A stretch of 64,000 nt of DNA. Source: Actinomyces respiraculi (GTDB lineage: Bacteria > Actinomycetota > Actinomycetes > Actinomycetales > Actinomycetaceae). Shown here piece by piece: positions 27,815-37,377 of the stretch. The notes under the pieces are model-generated. The model was not told the origin of the DNA. It was given only the letters and a program-made list of their open reading frames with translations, and searched no databases. Both the position numbers and the translations under genes were made by a program. The DNA lies in the NCBI RefSeq assembly GCF_014595995.2, contig NZ_CP063989.1, forward strand, positions 2,790,001 to 2,854,000, given 5' to 3'. The stretch's first letter is position 1. Every line of letters starts with the position of its first letter.

Positions 27815-28693
27815 ATGGCCTCCACCCTCACCCGTCGCTCGGTCATCGTCGGCGGACTCGCCTCCGCGCTTGCGCTCACCCTCGCCGCCTGCGGCGGCTC
27901 CGACTCCTCCATGAGCTCCGGCGAGTCCGGCGCGGTCGACGGCATCAGCGTCGACGGCGAGACCACCACCATCAAGATCGGTGCCACCCCGAACCCGCAC
28001 GTCGAGATGCTGCAGTGGATCCAGGACAACCTGGCCGCCGACGCCGGGCTCACGCTCGACATCGTCGAGATCACCGACTACCAGACGCCCAACTCCTCCC
28101 TCGCGGACGGCTCCCTGGCCGCGAACTTCTACCAGACGCCCAACTTCCTCGCCCAGCAGATCGACGAGAAGGGCTACGACTTCGTCGCCGTCGCCGACGT
28201 GCACATCGAGCCGATGGGCATCTACTCCGCCACAGCCAAGGGTCTTGAGGAGATCGCTGACGGCTCCTCCATCACCCTCAACAACGACCCGGCGAACACC
28301 GCCCGTGGTCTCAGGCTGCTCGAGGCCGCCGGCCTCATCACCCTCGACGCCTCCGTCGAGCTGCCCTCCGACCTTGACATCACCGACAACCCGAAGAACC
28401 TCAAGATCGTCACGGTCGCCGGTGAGCAGGTTGCCACGACCATGGCGGACGCGAACGTCGGTGCCGTCGTCCTCAACGGCAACTACGCCATCGACGCGGG
28501 CCTGACCCCCTCCAAGGACGCCCTCGTCCTCGAGAAGGCCGCGGGCTCGCCCCACGTCAACCAGCTCGTCGTGCGCACCGCCGACAAGGACAACGAGGCC
28601 CTCAAGACCCTTGCCGGCCTCATGAACGCCCCCGAGTTCGGCGCCTGGATCGCTGAGCGCTGGACGGACGGCTCCGTCATCGCCGCCTTCTGA
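27815..28693 (+). CDS. metQ: Methionine-binding lipoprotein MetQ
   Basis: 292 residues. Signal peptide with lipobox ALTLAAC (Cys about 26) and a Ser/Gly linker. The NlpA/MetQ fold follows, with IKIGATPNPHVEML, DYQTPNSSLADGSLAANFYQT and VNQLVVRTADKD. It captures methionine at the cell surface for MetNI. Preceded by AAGGA at 7-nt spacing, 60 bp after metI, and followed by a 14-bp hairpin. Confidence 0.96.
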   Translation: MASTLTRRSVIVGGLASALALTLAACGGSDSSMSSGESGAVDGISVDGETTTIKIGATPNPHVEMLQWIQDNLAADAGLTLDIVEITDYQTPNSSLADGSLAANFYQTPNFLAQQIDEKGYDFVAVADVHIEPMGIYSATAKGLEEIADGSSITLNNDPANTARGLRLLEAAGLITLDASVELPSDLDITDNPKNLKIVTVAGEQVATTMADANVGAVVLNGNYAIDAGLTPSKDALVLEKAAGSPHVNQLVVRTADKDNEALKTLAGLMNAPEFGAWIAERWTDGSVIAAF

Positions 28694-28735
28694 GCACGGC
28701 CGCGACCCCGGCGACCCGGGGCGCGAGCATGTGCG

Positions 28736-28766
28736 AGGACCCCGCCTCATCGTGAGGCGGGGTCCT
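28736..28766 (+). terminator. Hairpin terminator of metNIQ
   Basis: AGGACCCCGCCTCA pairs perfectly with TGAGGCGGGGTCCT around a TCG loop. Confidence 0.88.
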
Positions 28767-28779
28767 TGTGCGTGATGGC

Positions 28780-30114
28780 TCAGCGGGCCGGGACATATCC
28801 GTACAGGGTGCCGGTGTCGAGGTCGTAGCCGACGGCGAGGCTCTCGGTCACCATCGACAACTGGTCCCCGTCCGCGACGTCCGTGCCCTCGAAGGTGATG
28901 GCCTCACCCGTGGAGGTGTTGTACATGAAGGCAAAGGCGTTGTCGGTCGGGCGGTCCGCGAGGCGGACCGTCATGACGGGGTGCTCGCGGGTCATCGTCA
29001 CCCACGTGGCGCAGGAGAAACTGGTCTGGGCGATCACGGTGTCGGAGCCGCCGATCGCGATCGTGGGGATCTCGATGGTGGGACCGTCGATCGCCCACAC
29101 CCGGTCGAGGCAGTCGCTGTCCTTCGGGTGGTGGCTCCAGCCGACGACGCTGCCGAGGTCGCCATCGGTCCACAGGTCCTTGAACTGCGCACGGGTACGC
29201 GGCTGGAAGCCGTACTGCGGAGTCTCGTTCTCCTTCCACGGCAGGGTGCCCTGGTAGTCCTCCGTCGCCTCGCCGCCCGCGAGCCTGTAGGAGTAGATGT
29301 GCCAGTACTCGTTGCTCGTGTCCCAGGAGGTGACGAGCCAGCCGTCGGCGGCCGACGCAACCGCCCAGTTCTGCAGCGCGGGCATCGTGAAGGAGACGAC
29401 CTCGCCCGTGTCGATGTCGATTGCCGTGTAGAGGCCGATGAGGGTGTAGCGGGCGCCGTCGCGGTGGAGGACGATGAAGGGCTGGTTCACGGCCTCGAGG
29501 TCACGGTGGCCGTTGATGACGTCGGCGGTCCACAGCGGTGCGCTGGAGCCGGGTGCCCAGCCGTCGCAGTGATCGGAGACGGAGCAGGTGATGACCCGGT
29601 CCTCCAGGACGATGGGGCGGTTCGCCGCCGTCCACGGAGCACTGGAGACGGTCCCCGTAGCGAGGTCGATGAGCGTGCTGCCGTGCACGAGCGTGGTCGA
29701 GTCCCACACCTGGAAGGGCGCCTGTCCCACGGTACCCGCCGAAAGGTCGGCCGTCGCGGTCCACACCCGGGTGACACCTGAGGCGCTGACCGTGTATCCG
29801 GTGAGCGTGGCGGCCGTGTCCGTGGGACCCTCGCTCTCAACGGCCACCAGATAGTTCTCGGCGACGACAACCTCGGCATTCGCGGGGATCTGGGCGGACC
29901 AGGCCTGGGTCGCACCCTCGGCCCAGCCTCCCTCCGGCATGACGTAGGGGCGAACGTTGGTGGCGCTCATCGCCGTGCGCTGGTCGGCTGAGGTGGCCCA
30001 CCCAAGGCCGACAACGCCCGCGAGGGTGAGGGCCCCGGCCAGGATGGCGGCGAGGACCGCCGGCGTCCCAGGTCTGTCAGGGCGACGCGCAGGTGAGGCG
30101 GACGATGAGGTCAT
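28780..30114 (-). CDS. Secreted or membrane-anchored beta-propeller-like protein
   Basis: 444 residues. One N-terminal transmembrane/signal segment (about 18-42, VLAAILAGALTLAGVVGLGW), then an extracytoplasmic region of repeated strands: TGYTVSASGVTRVWTATADL, TLIDLATGTV, AIDIDTGEVVSF, YDLDTGTLYGY. These resemble PQQ/WD-like propeller blades that read a value then compare it. Two cysteine pairs could form disulfides. No enzymatic motif seen. ATG 6 nt after TAGCAT. Function unknown. Confidence 0.75.
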   Translation of the reverse strand: MTSSSASPARRPDRPGTPAVLAAILAGALTLAGVVGLGWATSADQRTAMSATNVRPYVMPEGGWAEGATQAWSAQIPANAEVVVAENYLVAVESEGPTDTAATLTGYTVSASGVTRVWTATADLSAGTVGQAPFQVWDSTTLVHGSTLIDLATGTVSSAPWTAANRPIVLEDRVITCSVSDHCDGWAPGSSAPLWTADVINGHRDLEAVNQPFIVLHRDGARYTLIGLYTAIDIDTGEVVSFTMPALQNWAVASAADGWLVTSWDTSNEYWHIYSYRLAGGEATEDYQGTLPWKENETPQYGFQPRTRAQFKDLWTDGDLGSVVGWSHHPKDSDCLDRVWAIDGPTIEIPTIAIGGSDTVIAQTSFSCATWVTMTREHPVMTVRLADRPTDNAFAFMYNTSTGEAITFEGTDVADGDQLSMVTESLAVGYDLDTGTLYGYVPAR

Positions 30115-30120
30115 GGTGTG

Positions 30121-30126
30121 ATGCTA
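30121..30126 (-). promoter_or_regulatory. -10 hexamer TAGCAT of a leaderless gene
   Basis: Ends 6 nt before the ATG at 30114. Confidence 0.6.
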
Positions 30127-30172
30127 CGGGGGTCGGCGCCGTCGGGCAGAGGCCTCGGGTGGGACGGCCCAT

Positions 30173-30811
30173 TCAGTCGACGATGCCGTAGAGGCGGTCG
30201 CCGGCGTCGCCGAGGCCGGGGACGATGTAGGCCTTATCGTTGAGGCGCTCGTCCACGTGGGCGGTGACGATCGTGACGTTCGCGCGACCGCCGATGGCCT
30301 CCTCAAGGGTCTTCAGGCCCTCGGGGGCGGCGATGAGGCACAGGGCGGTGACGTCACGGGCGCCGTGGGCCAGCAGGTACTCGACGGCGGCGATGAGCGT
30401 GTGGCCCGTGGCGAGCATCGGGTCGACGATGAAGCACTGGCGGCCGGAGAGGTCGTCCGGGAGGCGGTTGGCGTAGGTCTCGATCTCAAGAGTGTCCTCG
30501 TCGCGCTTCATTCCGAGGAAGCCGACCTCGGCGGTCGGCAGGAGGCGGGTCATCCCCTCGAGCATGCCGAGCCCGGCGCGCAGGATCGGCACGACGATGG
30601 GGCGGGGGTCCGCCAAGTGGCGACACTGGGCGACGGCGACCGGGGTCTTGATGCTGACCTCCTCGGTTCTCACCTCGCGGGTGGCCTCATAGGCCAGGAG
30701 GGTGACGAGCTCATCGACGAGCTGGCGGAAGACCGCGGAGGGGGTCTTCTCGTCGCGCAGGACGGAGAGCTTGTGGTCGATGAGCGGGTGGTCGGCAACG
30801 TGCAGGCGCAT
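30173..30811 (-). CDS. upp: Uracil phosphoribosyltransferase
   Basis: 212 residues, standard length. Makes UMP from uracil and PRPP. The PRPP loop reads DPMLATGHT (usually DPMLATGGT) and [10 protein letters not shown] and [15 protein letters not shown] are typical. Start chosen at the ATG 6 nt after TAGTCT, against a GTG two codons upstream that lies within the spacer. It probably cooperates with the uracil permease at 17385. Confidence 0.97.
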   Translation of the reverse strand: MRLHVADHPLIDHKLSVLRDEKTPSAVFRQLVDELVTLLAYEATREVRTEEVSIKTPVAVAQCRHLADPRPIVVPILRAGLGMLEGMTRLLPTAEVGFLGMKRDEDTLEIETYANRLPDDLSGRQCFIVDPMLATGHTLIAAVEYLLAHGARDVTALCLIAAPEGLKTLEEAIGGRANVTIVTAHVDERLNDKAYIVPGLGDAGDRLYGIVD

Positions 30812-30817
30812 AGGCAC

Positions 30818-30823
30818 AGACTA
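30818..30823 (-). promoter_or_regulatory. -10 hexamer TAGTCT of upp
   Basis: Ends 6 nt before the ATG at 30811. Confidence 0.6.
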
Positions 30824-30872
30824 CGGCGCGGGCCGGGCTCACGCCGTCGTCCCGGAAGACGTCGGGGCGGAG

Positions 30873-31337
30873 TCAGCGTCGCTCGGCGAAGAATGAGCGG
30901 AGCAGGGCCTCGGACTCGGCGGCGCGCAGGCCGGCTCGGACCTCGACGCGGTGGTTGGCGCGCGGATCGCGCAGGATGTCGCGCACGCTGCCGCAGGCGC
31001 CGGTGCGCGGCTCCCACGCACCCAGGACGACGGTGGCCAGGCGGGCGAGCTGGATGGCGCCCGCGCACATCGTGCAGGGCTCCAGGGTGACGACGAGCGT
31101 GCAGCCGTCCAGGTGGGAGCGGCCCAGGGCGGCGCCGGCGGCCCTCAGCGCCCGCACCTCCGCGTGGGCGGTGGGGTCGTGCTCGGCCTCGCGGGCGTTG
31201 GCGGCCTCGGCCAGGATCCGGCCGTCGGGGGCGAGGACGACGGCGCCGACGGGTACCTCGCCCTGCTCGCCGGCGGTCCGGGCGAGGGTGAGGGCGCGGT
31301 CCATGGCGGCGCCGTAGCGCTCGTCGGTCAGGCTCAC
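30873..31337 (-). CDS. tadA: tRNA-specific adenosine deaminase
   Basis: 154 residues. Zinc-site motifs HAEV and PCTMC mark the cytidine-deaminase-fold TadA, which converts A34 to inosine in tRNA-Arg. GTG start 6 nt after AAGGCT; longer upstream frames lack support. Divergent from the acetyltransferase gene. Confidence 0.93.
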   Translation of the reverse strand: MSLTDERYGAAMDRALTLARTAGEQGEVPVGAVVLAPDGRILAEAANAREAEHDPTAHAEVRALRAAGAALGRSHLDGCTLVVTLEPCTMCAGAIQLARLATVVLGAWEPRTGACGSVRDILRDPRANHRVEVRAGLRAAESEALLRSFFAERR

Positions 31338-31447
31338 GGAGCCAGCCTTGCACGTCGGTGACCTTTGGTGGCGGTCGGCGACAGTGGCCCGGGTGGGCCA
31401 AGGGCGCCGACCGACAGGAGTGGCTGTTCGAGGCCTCATGCGGTCGA

Positions 31448-31453
31448 TATCCT
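31448..31453 (+). promoter_or_regulatory. -10 hexamer TATCCT of a leaderless gene
   Basis: Ends 6 nt before the ATG at 31460. Confidence 0.65.
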
Positions 31454-31459
31454 TCCCGT

Positions 31460-32053
31460 ATGGCGGACACGGCAGAAACGATGACCCTTGACCGGTTCCT
31501 TGAGATGACGGCCCGCAACCAGGCCCTGCCTCACGACGAGGAGGTGCACGCCTTCATGGTGGCCGTGGGAGAGGAGAGCCGACGCCTGACCGCCCGCCTG
31601 AACTCCGAGTACCTGGAGCCGACTGAGAGGGCCGAGCTCTTCGGGCGGATCACCGGGGAAGGAGCACCGGAAGGGTTCCAGGTCTTCCCGCCCTTCACGA
31701 CGGACTTCGGCCGCAACATCCACGTCTCTGAAGGTGTGTTCATCAACTCGGGGTGCCGCTTCCAGGACCAGGGCGGCATCTGGATCGGAGCGCGCAGCCT
31801 CATCGGGCACAACGTCGTGCTCGCGACCCTCAACCACGACCTGTCCGTGGCCCGGCGCGGTGACACGGTGCCCGCACCGATCCGCATCGGCCAGGACGTG
31901 TGGATCGGGGCGAATGCCACCGTGCTGGCGGGCGTGACCATCGGTGACGCCGCTGTGGTGGCCGCAGGGGCGGTTGTCACCAAGGATGTGCCTGCGCGGA
32001 CCGTGGTCGCCGGCGTGCCGGCGCGGGTGGTGCGTGAGGTGCCTGAGGAGTAG
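31460..32053 (+). CDS. Hexapeptide-repeat sugar O-acetyltransferase (maltose/galactoside type)
   Basis: 197 residues. The C-terminal two thirds is a left-handed beta helix of hexapeptide repeats ([41 protein letters not shown]). NHDL contains the catalytic His of LacA/Maa/NodL-type enzymes, which transfer acetyl from acetyl-CoA to sugars. The N-terminal helical cap (1-60) is of the Maa type. ATG 6 nt after TATCCT. Acceptor sugar unknown. Confidence 0.9.
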   Translation: MADTAETMTLDRFLEMTARNQALPHDEEVHAFMVAVGEESRRLTARLNSEYLEPTERAELFGRITGEGAPEGFQVFPPFTTDFGRNIHVSEGVFINSGCRFQDQGGIWIGARSLIGHNVVLATLNHDLSVARRGDTVPAPIRIGQDVWIGANATVLAGVTIGDAAVVAAGAVVTKDVPARTVVAGVPARVVREVPEE

Positions 32054-32083
32054 GCGCGTGAGCGAGGTCGCAGGGATGCGGGA

Positions 32084-32113
32084 TTGGGAGTGAGTGGCTC
32101 GTCCGTGTACCCT
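32084..32113 (+). promoter_or_regulatory. Promoter of tRNA-Ser(CGA)
   Basis: TTGGGA (-35, 32084) and TACCCT (-10, 32108) are 18 bp apart, 11 bp before the tRNA. Confidence 0.5.
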
Positions 32114-32123
32114 CGGTCTGCGA

Positions 32124-32212
32124 GGTAGTGTGTCCGAGCGGCCGAAGGTACAGATCTCGAAAGTCTGTGTGGTTCATAGCCACCCTGGGTTCGAATCCCA
32201 GCACTACCGCCA
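32124..32212 (+). tRNA. tRNA-Ser (anticodon CGA)
   Basis: 89 nt, class II with long variable arm. Acceptor GGTAGTG pairs with CACTACC, the anticodon loop reads TCTCGAAA, GGTTCGAATCC lies in the T arm, and CCA is encoded. Decodes UCG. Confidence 0.98.
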
Positions 32213-32217
32213 GCAGA

Positions 32218-32260
32218 AGGCCCGGCATCCCAACGAAAAGATGGAGTGTCGGGCCTCTCG
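32218..32260 (+). terminator. Imperfect hairpin after tRNA-Ser(CGA)
   Basis: AGGCCCGGCATCCCA opposes TGGAGTGTCGGGCCT with about 12 of 15 positions paired; also downstream of the convergent channel gene. Confidence 0.5.
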
Positions 32261-32347
32261 TACGCACCGCGTGGAACGCACGTGGAACGTTGCGAGGCGA
32301 GTCTCGCACTCGGGTCTCGGCGGGTGCGGCTGCCTCCTGTGTTGTGC

Positions 32348-33172
32348 TCAGTGCGCGATAGGCAGACCGACCTCGACGCGGGCCTCGTCGGCCCCCACCT
32401 CCGTCTTGTGGGCGACGAGGTACGCGCAGCCGACGAAGATCGCGCCTCCGACGACGTTGCCCAGCCCGACCACGAGGAGGTTGCGCGCCGCGTGCGCCAG
32501 CGTCGCCGCCTCGTAGCCCTCGAACATGCCCAGGGAGAAGGTCGTCATGTTCGCCACCACGTGCTCGAAGCCGCTGGTGACGAAGGCAGCCATGCACCAG
32601 GCCATCGCGACGATCTTCGAGCCCTCGCTCGTCGAGCGGGTGGCCCACCAGATCGCCAGGCACACGAGGATGTTGCACAGGATCCCCCGCGCGAGCATCT
32701 CAAGCACCGAGTAGTCGACCCCCTTGTGGTGGACGGCGTACTCGACGAAGGCTCCCGCAGCGGTCCCGGGCTCCACGACACCCGCCCAGTGCACGAGCAG
32801 CGACAGCACGATGGCCCCCAGCAGGTTGCCCAGCAGCATGAACAGCAGGACACCACCCGCACGAACCCAGGTGATCGTCTGGCGCACGGCCCCGACGGTG
32901 AAGACCATCATCGCGCTCGTCGCGAGCTCTCCGCCGGCGAAGACGCACAGGATGAGGCCCATGCCGAACACGGCACCGGAGACGAGGGAGAACCACGGGT
33001 CATGGGCCTCACGCAAGGGGCCGGCCGCGGTGAACATGAAGACGTCAGCCAGGCCGATGAAGGCGCCCCCGAGCATGGAGGAGACAAGGAAGGGAAGGGG
33101 ACGACGCGCCTCGCCGGTGCGGGTCACGGCGTAGCCGGCGTGGTAGTCGATGTTCTGGGTGAGGGAGAGCAT
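32348..33172 (-). CDS. Formate/nitrite transporter family channel
   Basis: 274 residues with six transmembrane helices of the FNT fold. Features include the first re-entrant-loop region MLGGAFIGLADVFMF, NLLGAIV, and the second re-entrant region with FVTSGFEHVVANM, where the conserved pore histidine lies in SGFEHVVANM. The family moves formate, nitrite or hydrosulfide. No pyruvate-formate lyase or nitrite reductase is nearby, so the anion is undetermined. ATG with GAGAGGA 7 nt upstream. Confidence 0.92.
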   Translation of the reverse strand: MLSLTQNIDYHAGYAVTRTGEARRPLPFLVSSMLGGAFIGLADVFMFTAAGPLREAHDPWFSLVSGAVFGMGLILCVFAGGELATSAMMVFTVGAVRQTITWVRAGGVLLFMLLGNLLGAIVLSLLVHWAGVVEPGTAAGAFVEYAVHHKGVDYSVLEMLARGILCNILVCLAIWWATRSTSEGSKIVAMAWCMAAFVTSGFEHVVANMTTFSLGMFEGYEAATLAHAARNLLVVGLGNVVGGAIFVGCAYLVAHKTEVGADEARVEVGLPIAH

Positions 33173-33241
33173 GGGCAGATCCTCTCTCCCACACCACTGC
33201 GGCGCCGGGCTCAACAGCTCATCGTCGCCGTGGTGCGCGCC

Positions 33242-34105
33242 TCATTCCGGCAGGATGAAGGAGCAGCCGAGCGCGAAGGGGAAGCCGGGGGCCAGGACCG
33301 CATCCACAACGGGCTGGGCCATCTCAACCAGCCGCTCGACGTCGAGCCCCTCCTCGTCGCCTGTCCGGGTCACCAGGGTCGAGTAGGGCACCTCGAGGTC
33401 CAGCAGGGTCATACCGTCCTGGTGGGTCGCCTCCGCCCAGGCCGAGGTGTCGACGTCGAGCAGGGTCCCCAGGTGGAAGCGCATGACGGAGTCGGCATCG
33501 ACCTCGCTGGGGACGGACAGCAGGTGGTGGGCCTCCGGGTCGCGCGGGGCGCGTAGCGTGAACAGGAGGATGGCGCCGTCGCGGGCGGCCCGCAGCATGA
33601 GCCGGGCGACGTGCACGCTGAACCCGGTGATGTCGAAGTCGGCGGCGGTGGCCCCCATCGCCTCCTGGACGGTCAGCGGCGGTCCTAGCGGCACGGGTGC
33701 ACCGTCCCGTGGGTCGTTGACGGCCCGGGGTCCCGACGGCGTCACCGCCCTGAGCAGCAGGACTGGGCCCTCCTCGCCGTCCCGGGCGGGAAGAAGCGTG
33801 CCGGTCTCGACGTGCTCCACCCAGCCGGACGGCGTCGGCGAGGGCCCCGGCTCGGTCTCGACGTGCCCGAGGCCGAGGACGTGAGCGAGGTCCGTATCGT
33901 CAGTGGGGCGGTACCACTCGATCTCGGTGCCGTCGTGCCATAGCGGCACGACGCCGTTGAAGGGCATACCGAAGCGGACGTGGCGGGAACCGGTTGGCGT
34001 CTCAGGCCGCGGGGAGGCGCCGTCGGGAACCGTCCCGGGCGGCAGCGGTTCCATCGGATCCTCGACGTCGCCGGTGCCGGGCCTGCCCACGAAGTACTCG
34101 CTCAC
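33242..34105 (-). CDS. Hypothetical protein
   Basis: 287 residues, soluble and acidic (many Asp/Glu, proline-rich first 40). The middle (VLLLRAVTPSGPRAV and following) and C-terminal (VMRFHLGTLLDVDTSAWAEA) parts look globular, and FSVHVARLMLRAARDGAILLFTL is a likely helix-strand. No family recognised. The GTG start is exactly 6 nt after TAGCCT. It lies immediately downstream of fic on the same strand, with a 42-bp gap and its own -10. Confidence 0.7.
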   Translation of the reverse strand: MSEYFVGRPGTGDVEDPMEPLPPGTVPDGASPRPETPTGSRHVRFGMPFNGVVPLWHDGTEIEWYRPTDDTDLAHVLGLGHVETEPGPSPTPSGWVEHVETGTLLPARDGEEGPVLLLRAVTPSGPRAVNDPRDGAPVPLGPPLTVQEAMGATAADFDITGFSVHVARLMLRAARDGAILLFTLRAPRDPEAHHLLSVPSEVDADSVMRFHLGTLLDVDTSAWAEATHQDGMTLLDLEVPYSTLVTRTGDEEGLDVERLVEMAQPVVDAVLAPGFPFALGCSFILPE

Positions 34106-34111
34106 GCAGGC

Positions 34112-34117
34112 AGGCTA
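34112..34117 (-). promoter_or_regulatory. -10 hexamer TAGCCT of a leaderless gene
   Basis: Ends 6 nt before the GTG at 34105. Confidence 0.6.
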
Positions 34118-34147
34118 CCAACGCGCGGGCCGTCGTCGGCCTGGGCC

Positions 34148-35347
34148 TCAGGCCCTGCCCAGCAGGACGCGAAGCACCTCCGGTGCCGCGAAGCGCCGCG
34201 TGCCCGATCCTCGGCCCACCTCGTGAAGGATGCCGAGATCCACGAGCTGGCCGACCAGCACGTTGGCCCGTCCGTAGGACACTCCGAGCTCGCCCGCGAC
34301 CGTCCGGACCGTGAACGACGGGTGGGCGATGGCGAGGTCGACAACGGACAGGGCGTGGGCCGAGCGCAGGCGGGAGCCCCGTACCCGTTCGCTCAGTGTC
34401 TCCTGGACCTTGACGAGCTCGAGCATCTGCCGACGGGTCGTGGTGGCCGCCTCCGCGAGCCCGTGGGCGAAGAAGGTGAGGAAGGTGTCCCAGTCGCCGT
34501 CGGTGCTCACCCCCAGCAGGGCGTCGTCATACTCCGCGCGACGAGCCTCGAACCAGGGGGAGACCGTGAGTGCCGGTTCGGTCAGCAGGCCGTGACGCAG
34601 CAGGGTCAGGACGATGAGGTAGCGCCCAAGCCGCCCGTTGCCGTCACGGAAGGGGTGGAGCATCTCGAACTGGTAGTGGGCCATGCCGACGACGACAACC
34701 GGGTCGATGCGGTCGGTGTGGTCGGTGCCGACCCAGGTGAGCAGGTCCTCCACGCCCGCGCGCAGTTGGTCCCCCGGGGGCGCCGGGACGAATCGTGCCG
34801 CCTCAACAGGGGTCAGATCGCGTCCGGCGCCCGGCTGCCAGCCGATGACGACCTGGCTGGTGCGCAGCCGCCCCGACTCCGCCTCGAGCGCGGTGCCGCG
34901 CATGAGCCGACCGTGAAGGTCCTCCAGGAGCCCGAGGGTCAGGGGGCGCTCCTCGTCCACCCACTCGAAGCCGAGCTTCGCCATGGCGACATAGTTGAGG
35001 ATCTCGCGCATCTCCACCGTCATCGGGGACTCGTCGTCGGCGGTCAGGACGTCTGCAAGCGGCGCATACGTGCCCTCAAGGGCGGAGGTGGCCTGCGCCT
35101 CCGTGCGCAGGGAGGGCATACGCAGCAGGTAGGGATTGGGGAGCCGACGGGCCGTGGCGTCGAGCGCGGCGAGGGCGCGGCCGGCTGCGGCCACAGCCCG
35201 GTACGTGGCGCCACCCAGCTCCGGCTCCGCGTGAGGCAAGGGGGTGGGAACGAAGGCCTTGTGCTCCCACGACCCGCGCAGGGGGTCGGAGCCCGAGATG
35301 GTGACGAGCTGCCCCATCGCAGGGTTCCTGAACATCGCCGCATCCAC
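34148..35347 (-). CDS. Fic-family protein adenylyltransferase (class II, self-inhibited)
   Basis: 399 residues. The catalytic motif HPFRDGNGRLGR begins at H231. The inhibitory helix TSALEG (T87, E91, G92) precedes the Fic core, as in class II Fic proteins that restrain their own AMP-transferase activity. A C-terminal winged-helix domain (about 315-395: VRTVAGELGVSYGRANVLVGQL) suggests DNA binding. GTG start 6 nt after TAGACT. A 29-bp perfect inverted repeat lies 26 bp upstream. Targets unknown; no separate antitoxin gene is adjacent. Confidence 0.92.
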   Translation of the reverse strand: MDAAMFRNPAMGQLVTISGSDPLRGSWEHKAFVPTPLPHAEPELGGATYRAVAAAGRALAALDATARRLPNPYLLRMPSLRTEAQATSALEGTYAPLADVLTADDESPMTVEMREILNYVAMAKLGFEWVDEERPLTLGLLEDLHGRLMRGTALEAESGRLRTSQVVIGWQPGAGRDLTPVEAARFVPAPPGDQLRAGVEDLLTWVGTDHTDRIDPVVVVGMAHYQFEMLHPFRDGNGRLGRYLIVLTLLRHGLLTEPALTVSPWFEARRAEYDDALLGVSTDGDWDTFLTFFAHGLAEAATTTRRQMLELVKVQETLSERVRGSRLRSAHALSVVDLAIAHPSFTVRTVAGELGVSYGRANVLVGQLVDLGILHEVGRGSGTRRFAAPEVLRVLLGRA

Positions 35348-35353
35348 GCCGTC

Positions 35354-35359
35354 AGTCTA
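35354..35359 (-). promoter_or_regulatory. -10 hexamer TAGACT of fic
   Basis: Ends 6 nt before the GTG at 35347. Confidence 0.6.
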
Positions 35360-35372
35360 ACGGGTGTTGTGT

Positions 35373-35437
35373 GACATGCCGAGGGCCTCGATGTCACACA
35401 AGGGGCCGTTGTGTGACATCGAGGCCCTCGGCATGTC
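35373..35437. repeat. 29-bp perfect inverted repeat (element E) upstream of fic
   Basis: The arms 35373-35401 and 35409-35437 are exact complements around a 7-nt loop. The block TTGTGTGACAT appears forward at 35367, reversed at 35391 and forward at 35409. It sits between the nrdF stop and the fic promoter; perhaps a terminator, perhaps an operator. Confidence 0.85.
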
Positions 35438-35515
35438 CGCTAACAGATGTGGCGAACGTTGGTGGGTGGTGCCGACGGCGTTGGTCGGCGCCGTCGGACG
35501 CCGACCCACGGGGGC

Positions 35516-36541
<1,026 letters not shown>

Positions 36542-36655
36542 CTACCCCTCATGCTAACGACGGCGAGCCCCAGGCGCCTCCAACGCGGCGGCCGAATCGA
36601 CACGCTCCACCCGGCGTTGGCGGCGTCCCGCCTTGCGCGAGCCCAGCCCGGGCGT

Positions 36656-37051
36656 CTACGTGGTGACGATCTCCAGCCCCAGCGTCTCGGCGGCGTCCTT
36701 GAGGCCACCGAGGTCGTGGACGTCCGTGAAGCCGGCCTCCTCCATGCGGGCGACCGCCTGAGCCGAGCGGTTGCCGCTGCGGCAGTAGACGCCGTAGGAG
36801 TTGGTCATGTCGAGGGCGGCGATGGCCTCGCCGAAGGAGTCGGAGGAGACGTCGATGTTGACGGCGCCCTCGATGTGCCCCTCGGCGAACTCCTCGGGGG
36901 TGCGCACATCGATGATGACGTTGGGGGCCGCCATGGGCTCCGAGGCCGCGTCCCCGGAGGAGGACTCGTCCGCCCCGCAGGCACTGAGCGTGACGGCAGC
37001 AGCGGTGGAGACGACGAGCGTGGCGAGGGTGCGCCGGGAAAGGGTTGACAC
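36656..37051 (-). CDS. Rhodanese-domain lipoprotein
   Basis: 131 residues. Signal peptide with lipobox VTLSAC (Cys about 25), then a single rhodanese domain beginning IIDVRTPEEFAEGHIEGA, with active-site loop CRSGNRS near 83 (Cys present). Extracytoplasmic rhodaneses transfer sulfane sulfur or detoxify cyanide; the physiological substrate here is unknown. GTG start with GAGAGGA 6 nt upstream. Confidence 0.9.
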   Translation of the reverse strand: MSTLSRRTLATLVVSTAAAVTLSACGADESSSGDAASEPMAAPNVIIDVRTPEEFAEGHIEGAVNIDVSSDSFGEAIAALDMTNSYGVYCRSGNRSAQAVARMEEAGFTDVHDLGGLKDAAETLGLEIVTT

Positions 37052-37117
37052 GTGGGTCCTCTCGGGTGATCCATAAGATTCGTACGACCAGTGTGCCAGA
37101 ACCGACGAGGATCGCTC

Positions 37118-37377
37118 ATGGGTGGCCGCCCCGCCGAGGTCCTCGTCCCGGTCTACCGGCGCGACCTGCACGAGCCGGTCGCGGCCGGCTCGTGGCGCGC
37201 CACCGGGCCTTCGGGCGCGAGGCCGCCGACGCGACCCACTGGGTGCGCACGGTGGACGTGCCCAACGCCGAGCTGGTGGCGGCGACGGCGTCGCGCTGCG
37301 ACGAGGTGTGGCAGGTCACCGACGACGCGCCCGCCGCACCTCAGGAGGCGGCGTCGAGAAGCCTCTCAGCCATGCTG
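37118..37377 (+). pseudogene. Small gene interrupted by a single-base frameshift
   Basis: The frame from ATG 37118 (GGRPAEVLVPVYRRDLHEP) has strong coding texture until about 37198, then loses it. The +1 neighbouring frame takes over (HRAFGREAADATHWVRTVD) with equally strong GC3 bias to about 37370. One lost base in TGGCGCGCCACC would restore an 80-85-residue protein of unknown family. Alternatives are a sequencing error or programmed frameshifting. The tail overlaps the antisense lipoprotein gene. Confidence 0.45.

Noticed and set aside
34148..35347. Fic as part of a toxin-antitoxin operon
   Set aside because: The inhibitory helix is within the same polypeptide and the downstream unknown gene is too large and has its own promoter; no antitoxin is needed or seen.
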